Origin: Sanghuangporus weigelae
Lineage: Eukaryota; Basidiomycota; Agaricomycetes; Hymenochaetales; Hymenochaetaceae
Direction: 5' to 3'
Assembly: GCA_033182465.1 (NCBI GenBank)
Contig: CP137318.1
Location: 558,001-622,000, forward strand
Length of the DNA: 64,000 nt
This document shows positions 59,860 to 64,000 of this stretch, one piece after another. The stretch's first letter is position 1. Every line of letters begins with the position of its first letter. Made by a program: the position numbers and the translations under genes. The notes under the pieces are model-generated. The model saw nothing but the letters and a program-made list of their open reading frames with translations, had not been told where the DNA came from and ran no database searches.

Positions 59860-61017
59860 TCAGCGAACGAAATTGATCTCGACGCCGTGATCCTTGCAAG
59901 CATCCACTAGAGTCTTGAAAACGAGCTGCGACTCACCGACATCGCGCAGGCGAACGGACTCGATCATGTTCACGATGAGGCTTTGAAGATTGGGAAACCT
60001 ATTGCACTTGATGCAATCGGCCCAGTCGAGCATGTGAAATGGCTTGAATACGCCGACAACTTCGAGAGTTTCCACGTTAGCTGGGATAGGAAAGAAGCTC
60101 TCGGACAACAGGAGATGATAGGATGTCTTGAGAGACCGCAACCGGTTGAGGGGTCTCATGTCCTCAAACTCGTCTTCTGTTGCTGCACCTAAGTCGATTG
60201 TACGAGCGTAGAACGAGAGGTGCTCCAAGGAATCGTGCGCACATGCGAGTACCGAGAAGAAACTGTTCAAGTTCCGCCAGGTACAGAGCTGAGTAGTGAA
60301 CGTAAAGGTGCGTAACCGACGCCATGATCCGGGTCCGCCAAGGAGTGCACAGAGCCAGCCAGAATTGTCCGTGAAGTCGACTCGGCTGAGGCGAAGCTCT
60401 TTGAGCGTGCAACCGCGCGCCGCGGCGCTCGCGTCCTGATCCAGTGTGACTTCAGGATCGTAATGCATGTCATCCACGTCCAGCAATAAACCATCTAGCG
60501 TGAGAGTCTGGAGCATATGAAACCTCAATGCCAGTTCCCCATCCCATGCAAATGCTTGTTTCTGAACGGAAAATGGCTTCTGAGGAGCTCGACAGACTAT
60601 ACTGAGAGATTTCAGGGACTGCGGAGTAGCTATCATGCGTAAATAGTAATGGGCGCTGAAAGCGAGGTCGCCGCTGAGCGTGAGTCGCTCCAGATTCACT
60701 AGGGCCAGAAGACGAGGTACGCCTGGACAGACTCCTCGTGTGTGCTTTCCTTCTTCGTCATGACGCCATGAAGATGGAGACTCGGGTCTGATATCAAGTC
60801 CCCGGACGAGTGGAATAAGATCACGATTCTCTTGTAATGTACGTGCCAGCAGATGGCACGAACGGTAGGAAGTTAGGTCCGGACAAGTATAAAGACGCTT
60901 TCGAATGGACTGCAACCAGATGGACGAAATGAGAACAAGACGGCAAAAGTCGCGCGGCCACCAATGGTCGTAGCTATCCAAGATATGTTCAACGACATCG
61001 GCGTTTAGGAGGTTCAT
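59860..61017 (-). CDS. F-box/LRR-like protein
   Basis: A single-exon frame of 385 residues starting MNLLNADVVEHILDSYDHW. That N-terminus resembles the start of an F-box (L-P-x-x-V-x-x-x-I-L), the motif that docks onto Skp1 in SCF ubiquitin ligases, though it is weak. Leucine-rich segments follow: LLALVNLERLTLSGDLAFS, SLKSLSIVCRAP, MLQTLTLDGLLLDV, TLKELRLSRVDFTD, SLEHLSFYARTIDL and LQSLIVNMIESVRL. This architecture is among the largest families in mushroom genomes and often varies between strains. No substrate can be named. It has no intron, unlike most neighbours. It is divergent from the acyltransferase gene, about 470 nt away. Confidence 0.72.
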   Translation of the reverse strand: MNLLNADVVEHILDSYDHWWPRDFCRLVLISSIWLQSIRKRLYTCPDLTSYRSCHLLARTLQENRDLIPLVRGLDIRPESPSSWRHDEEGKHTRGVCPGVPRLLALVNLERLTLSGDLAFSAHYYLRMIATPQSLKSLSIVCRAPQKPFSVQKQAFAWDGELALRFHMLQTLTLDGLLLDVDDMHYDPEVTLDQDASAAARGCTLKELRLSRVDFTDNSGWLCALLGGPGSWRRLRTFTFTTQLCTWRNLNSFFSVLACAHDSLEHLSFYARTIDLGAATEDEFEDMRPLNRLRSLKTSYHLLLSESFFPIPANVETLEVVGVFKPFHMLDWADCIKCNRFPNLQSLIVNMIESVRLRDVGESQLVFKTLVDACKDHGVEINFVR

Positions 61018-61490
61018 GGTTTAGGACGATAAGGCGTTAGGAATCCTTGTAGCGATTCACACAAGGCGCCAACGAGATATTGTGAAATACAGCGCACTGC
61101 CTCGCATCTTCCTCGAGGCGACGGAAGCAGATATCATCGTGGTGAGTACAAGACTCTTGCACTTGCACCAGTGACCTGAAGCTCGGAAGCGTGACCGAGC
61201 CGAATGCCAAGCTGGGAGGTTTTTCCCGGCCGTTGGAGTCGTCCGCAAATTACTCTTGTCTACTCTACAACCACATCGACACTATGCCGGATTATACGGC
61301 TTTAGGCCTCCGGGACCTACTCTCGAGCACAGAAAGGATATTATTCCAATTTAACTTCGCAGCTTGGGTCACGTGAAGATCTCGCTTCGTATTCCCAATC
61401 CCATATGAGTCGGATAAGCAGCGTAAGCAACACAGGTCCTACTCATCCTAGGAGTCACTCGGCATTGCGACTCCTCCACCACCTCTTATC
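61018..61490. promoter_or_regulatory. Bidirectional promoter region (F-box-like / acyltransferase)
   Basis: About 470 nt between divergent starts. The short plus frame 61191-61376 has no recognisable feature. No regulatory motif is identified. Confidence 0.4.
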
Positions 61491-63172
61491 ATGGCGTCGC
61501 CGTCCCCGGCACCATTGTACATGCTTCCTATCGCCTCCCGACCGCAAAAGACATGGAGTCAAGTTGTACATGCTATAATTGCTGGTCTTGTATTCTTCGT
61601 GGGCTGCGTAATGATTCATGCCACGCAGCTCGTGTTTGTCATACCACTGTATTTCATTCCAAGTACGAGAGCTCGGAAGCTGCACGAGCAAGGTGTAAAA
61701 TATAGCAAGGGCGCTTTTGGGAAGCTCACAGGTGCGTTTATTGATTTGTATTGGGTGTTGAGTGAGAACTGAGTTTGCGTTGTCGCGTGCAGTCCTCATG
61801 TGCCAGCTCTTTGCCCCAACGACACTACGAGTGACATTCGAAACTGATGGACTGGGTGCTTTTGCTCCAGAACAAATTGAACAAATTGTAGTTCGCGACT
61901 CCTCAGGCAAAGTCGTTGAATTCCGATTGCCACCAAAGATGGTCATCATCGCAAACCATCAGGTCTGTCCGACCCCTTACGGTCTACTTATCTTTTCGAA
62001 CGTAATATGATTGTGTAGATCTACGCGGATTGGTGGTATGCCTGGAGCTTCATGTATTTCATGAATATGCATCGGGATATCCTGATAGTTCTCAAGAAGA
62101 GCTTAAAATGGGTACCGGTACTTGGTTGGGTATGCTCATAATAGAATTACTGAGACGCTTGACTGACTGCGATCATGATAGGGCATGCAAGTCTTCCGAT
62201 TCATCTTCCTTGCTCGATCGTGGGCACACGATAAACATGTTTTAGTTTCGCATCTTGCGAAACTCGGACGGAAAGCTCATCTTGAAGACACACCACTCAC
62301 ATTCCTCATCTACCCTGAAGGCACCGTGATATCGAACGAAACGCGACCCATAAGCAAGAAGTATGCCGATAAGCTAGGAATTGCACGTACATTCTAAGCG
62401 TCCTCTGTGAAACTGTATCTGACTTGAATATTCCGTTTGTAGCTCGACATGCGATATACGTTACTTCCGCGATCGACTGGATTGCATTATTCACTACGTG
62501 CATTAGCCCCTCGTATACCAGACTTGAAGCTTCTTGACATGACTGTAGCTTACCCAGGTAAGCACATACAAGCCTGACTACATCTATTTTGTGCTTATTG
62601 GACATGCGTGATGGTAATTGAAAACAGGCATCCCAGCCGGGGGAGACGGACAATTGTACTATACAATACGCTCAATCTTCATGGATCGTATAGCTCCTCC
62701 GACTGTTCACATTCACCTTCGCCTCATCGATGTAGCTTCTATGGTTCCTGTCGGCGATCTCACTGGGGCGAACCCCGCCGTGACTCCTCCCTCTGTATCC
62801 GCATCTGCGAAGCCTCCGGTTTACCCTACAAACCAGAAAGATGTAGCTATGAATGGACACCCAACTCCAGCAGAGTCCACGATAGAAGTCGACCCACCAG
62901 AGAACGAACGGATCGCTTTCGATGAGTGGTTACGCGCGCTTTGGCGGTTGAAAGACGAGAAACTTGAGGAGTATCATCTCTCAGATAGCTTCTCTGAGAA
63001 AAAAGTGGACAACGGCGCTGTACAGGATGATAGTCGGAAGCGATTTAACTCGAGTGTTCCGGCAATTGAAATACCACTGAGGCTGAAGAAGCCCCGTGAT
63101 GCGCTCGATGCGTTCTGCTTCTTTGGACCGGCGGCGCTTGGATGGGCATGGCAGAAAGTCAAGGCTACATGA
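61491..63172 (+). CDS. Lysophospholipid acyltransferase (PlsC, CST26/LCLAT1 type)
   Basis: PlsC-family membrane enzymes transfer acyl chains to lysophospholipids; the CST26/LCLAT1 branch acts on lysophosphatidylinositol or lysocardiolipin in the ER. The start at 61491 gives MASPSPAPLYMLPIASRPQK, then a transmembrane helix (VVHAIIAGLVFFVGCVMI). Motif I is NHQIYADWWYAW, matching the NH-x4-D form of this branch. VLKKSLKWVPVLGWGMQ, MQVFRFIFLARSW and motif III IYPEGTV follow. PDLKLLDMTVAYPGIPAGG comes next, then an acidic and Pro-rich insert. A C-terminal hydrophobic segment (AFCFFGPAALGWAW) ends the protein. The intron at about 62383-62442 must start with GC to join YADKLGI to LDMRYTLLPRSTGL in frame. 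Otherwise the gene looks intact. Confidence 0.88.
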
Positions 63173-63852
63173 CAATCTACCCTTTCTGCCCTTCTTTTCT
63201 TAATTGATGATTTTAACGATGCAATAGACTGTGCGACCTCGAAGACGGATGGATTCCTACATTCTTGTATCCCACTTCACCATTCACCTATGGACTTGCA
63301 CAACACATGGCCCAGTCATCCTTGCTTAGGAAGCATTGTATATGTAGTGATACTTGTCTTATCTAACTGTTGTTTTTCTTTTCCTTTCGTGCCTGACACT
63401 CATCCGCTACACGGTGCCTCGGCATATGTATCATCTTGATATGTAATGCCAATGTTCAATGTTGAATTTTCGGATTTGATTGATGGCGTGTGTTACCGCT
63501 ATTTGCTTTTTCTTTCCTGAGTTCAGATTTCAGAATTTTTACAAGAATCTTTCCCCCAGCTCCCAAACTTGTAAATTGCGTCTCCCAATTCGATAAATTT
63601 GGACGGGGACTGGAGGCCCTGCTGAGCAAGGAAGACGTTATTAAGTTCGAGAACATGGTCAATATACGGATATAGTAGTGCGTTCATATCGGATGCGTCT
63701 AGAAGATGTAAAGACCACTCATAGGTAACCAAAAGAAGGGGCAGAAGTTTAATCCAAGGAAGGTTTTCAGTTTCTGTTCCATCCCTATCTACTTCCTCCG
63801 TCATATTGTGATTCGCCAGCAGAGCAAGCAGGGTGAACGTCGGGCTGGTAGA
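63173..63852. other. Region between convergent acyltransferase and TIM8 genes
   Basis: 3' flanks of two convergent genes. The minus frame 63523-63804 (93 residues) lies just downstream of the TIM8 stop, has no recognisable domain and is probably chance. Confidence 0.4.
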
Positions 63853-64000
63853 TCATTGAGCTGCAGCCGCAAAAGACTCGCGTTGTCGTTCGAGAGACTT
63901 GACGAGGAAGATACTCGTGTCGAGGAATCGCTCGACGCAGTTTGCGAGGCAGGTCTCCTCACTTCGGGAGAAGCGTGTTGAGGGCGTGCCGGTTATGCAC
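63853..64000 (-). CDS. TIM8: TIM8-like small Tim chaperone (partial, 5' end outside window)
   Basis: Small Tim proteins form hexameric chaperones in the mitochondrial intermembrane space that carry hydrophobic precursors to TIM22 or TIM23. The visible 48 or so residues begin at the window edge with the last Cys of the first CX3C motif. They continue ITGTPSTRFSRSEETCLANC, giving the second CX3C, and VERFLDTSIFLVKSLERQ, ending ESFAAAAQ-stop. The spacing between the twin motifs and the RFLDT segment fit Tim8 better than Tim9, Tim10 or Tim13. The start and the first Cys of the pair lie beyond 64000. Confidence 0.82.
   Translation of the reverse strand, partial: CITGTPSTRFSRSEETCLANCVERFLDTSIFLVKSLERQRESFAAAAQ

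Noticed and set aside
63523-63804. 93-residue minus-strand frame next to TIM8
   Set aside because: It lies in the shared 3' flank of two convergent genes and has no domain or splice support.

Overview
This window comes from a filamentous basidiomycete, most likely an Agaricomycete (mushroom-forming fungus). Genes are dense, lie on both strands and are cut by many short GT-AG introns of about 50-80 nt. Several families are typical of this group: an AA9 lytic polysaccharide monooxygenase, a pair of GPCR-like seven-transmembrane paralogues, a DUF6593 protein, a fungal kinase-like protein with an HND-type loop, and a SUR7/PalI-type membrane protein. I see no rRNA, tRNA, CRISPR array, secondary-metabolite cluster, or retroviral or transposase-bearing element. 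The only element-like structure is a 126-bp fold-back palindrome.

Layout, left to right. 1-3.0 kb: 5' part of a TBC-domain Rab GAP (-), cut by the window edge. 4.0-6.7 kb: FIP1 polyadenylation factor (+). 7.5-8.9 kb: J-domain protein with an internally duplicated exon (-). 10-12 kb: cation diffusion facilitator (-). 13.3-13.7 kb: tentative small membrane protein (-). 14.2-16.2 kb: secreted low-complexity protein with Kex2-like sites (+). 16.6-19.7 kb: IPI1 ribosome-biogenesis factor (+). 19.7-23.0 kb: the longest stretch without a recognisable gene. 23.0-29.4 kb: LRR-RhoGEF (+). 30.7-32.1 kb: SUR7/PalI-like membrane protein ending in a RING finger (+).

32.2-33.7 kb and 40.9-42.6 kb: divergently oriented seven-transmembrane paralogues. 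Between them lie an amino-acid permease (-) and a large kinase-like protein (-). 42.8-45.0 kb: a single-pass and a multi-pass membrane protein of unknown function (+). 45.6-46.6 kb: AA9 LPMO (-). 48.7-50.2 kb: LYS1 saccharopine dehydrogenase (+). 51.3-52.8 kb: disordered basidiomycete protein (+). 54.2-55.4 kb: short-chain dehydrogenase (-). 56.0-57.1 kb: TTC1-like TPR co-chaperone (+). 57.3-57.9 kb: IMP1 mitochondrial inner-membrane peptidase (-). 58.1 kb: fold-back palindrome. 58.8-59.5 kb: DUF6593 gene with a disrupted 3' end (+). 59.9-61.0 kb: F-box/LRR-like protein (-). 61.5-63.2 kb: lysophospholipid acyltransferase of the CST26/LCLAT1 type (+). 63.9-64 kb: 3' end of TIM8 (-).

Most genes are housekeeping and do not form one pathway; co-location is not evidence of a shared job. 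The most distinctive signal is gene structure. Reconstructing reading frames across canonical splice sites reveals very small coding exons: 7 nt in the CDF transporter, 8 nt in the permease, 11 nt in the SUR7-RING gene and 16 nt in FIP1, plus a 5-nt first coding exon in FIP1. Two introns (IPI1 and the acyltransferase) make sense only as GC-AG introns. All exon boundaries were read by eye and may be off by a base or so.
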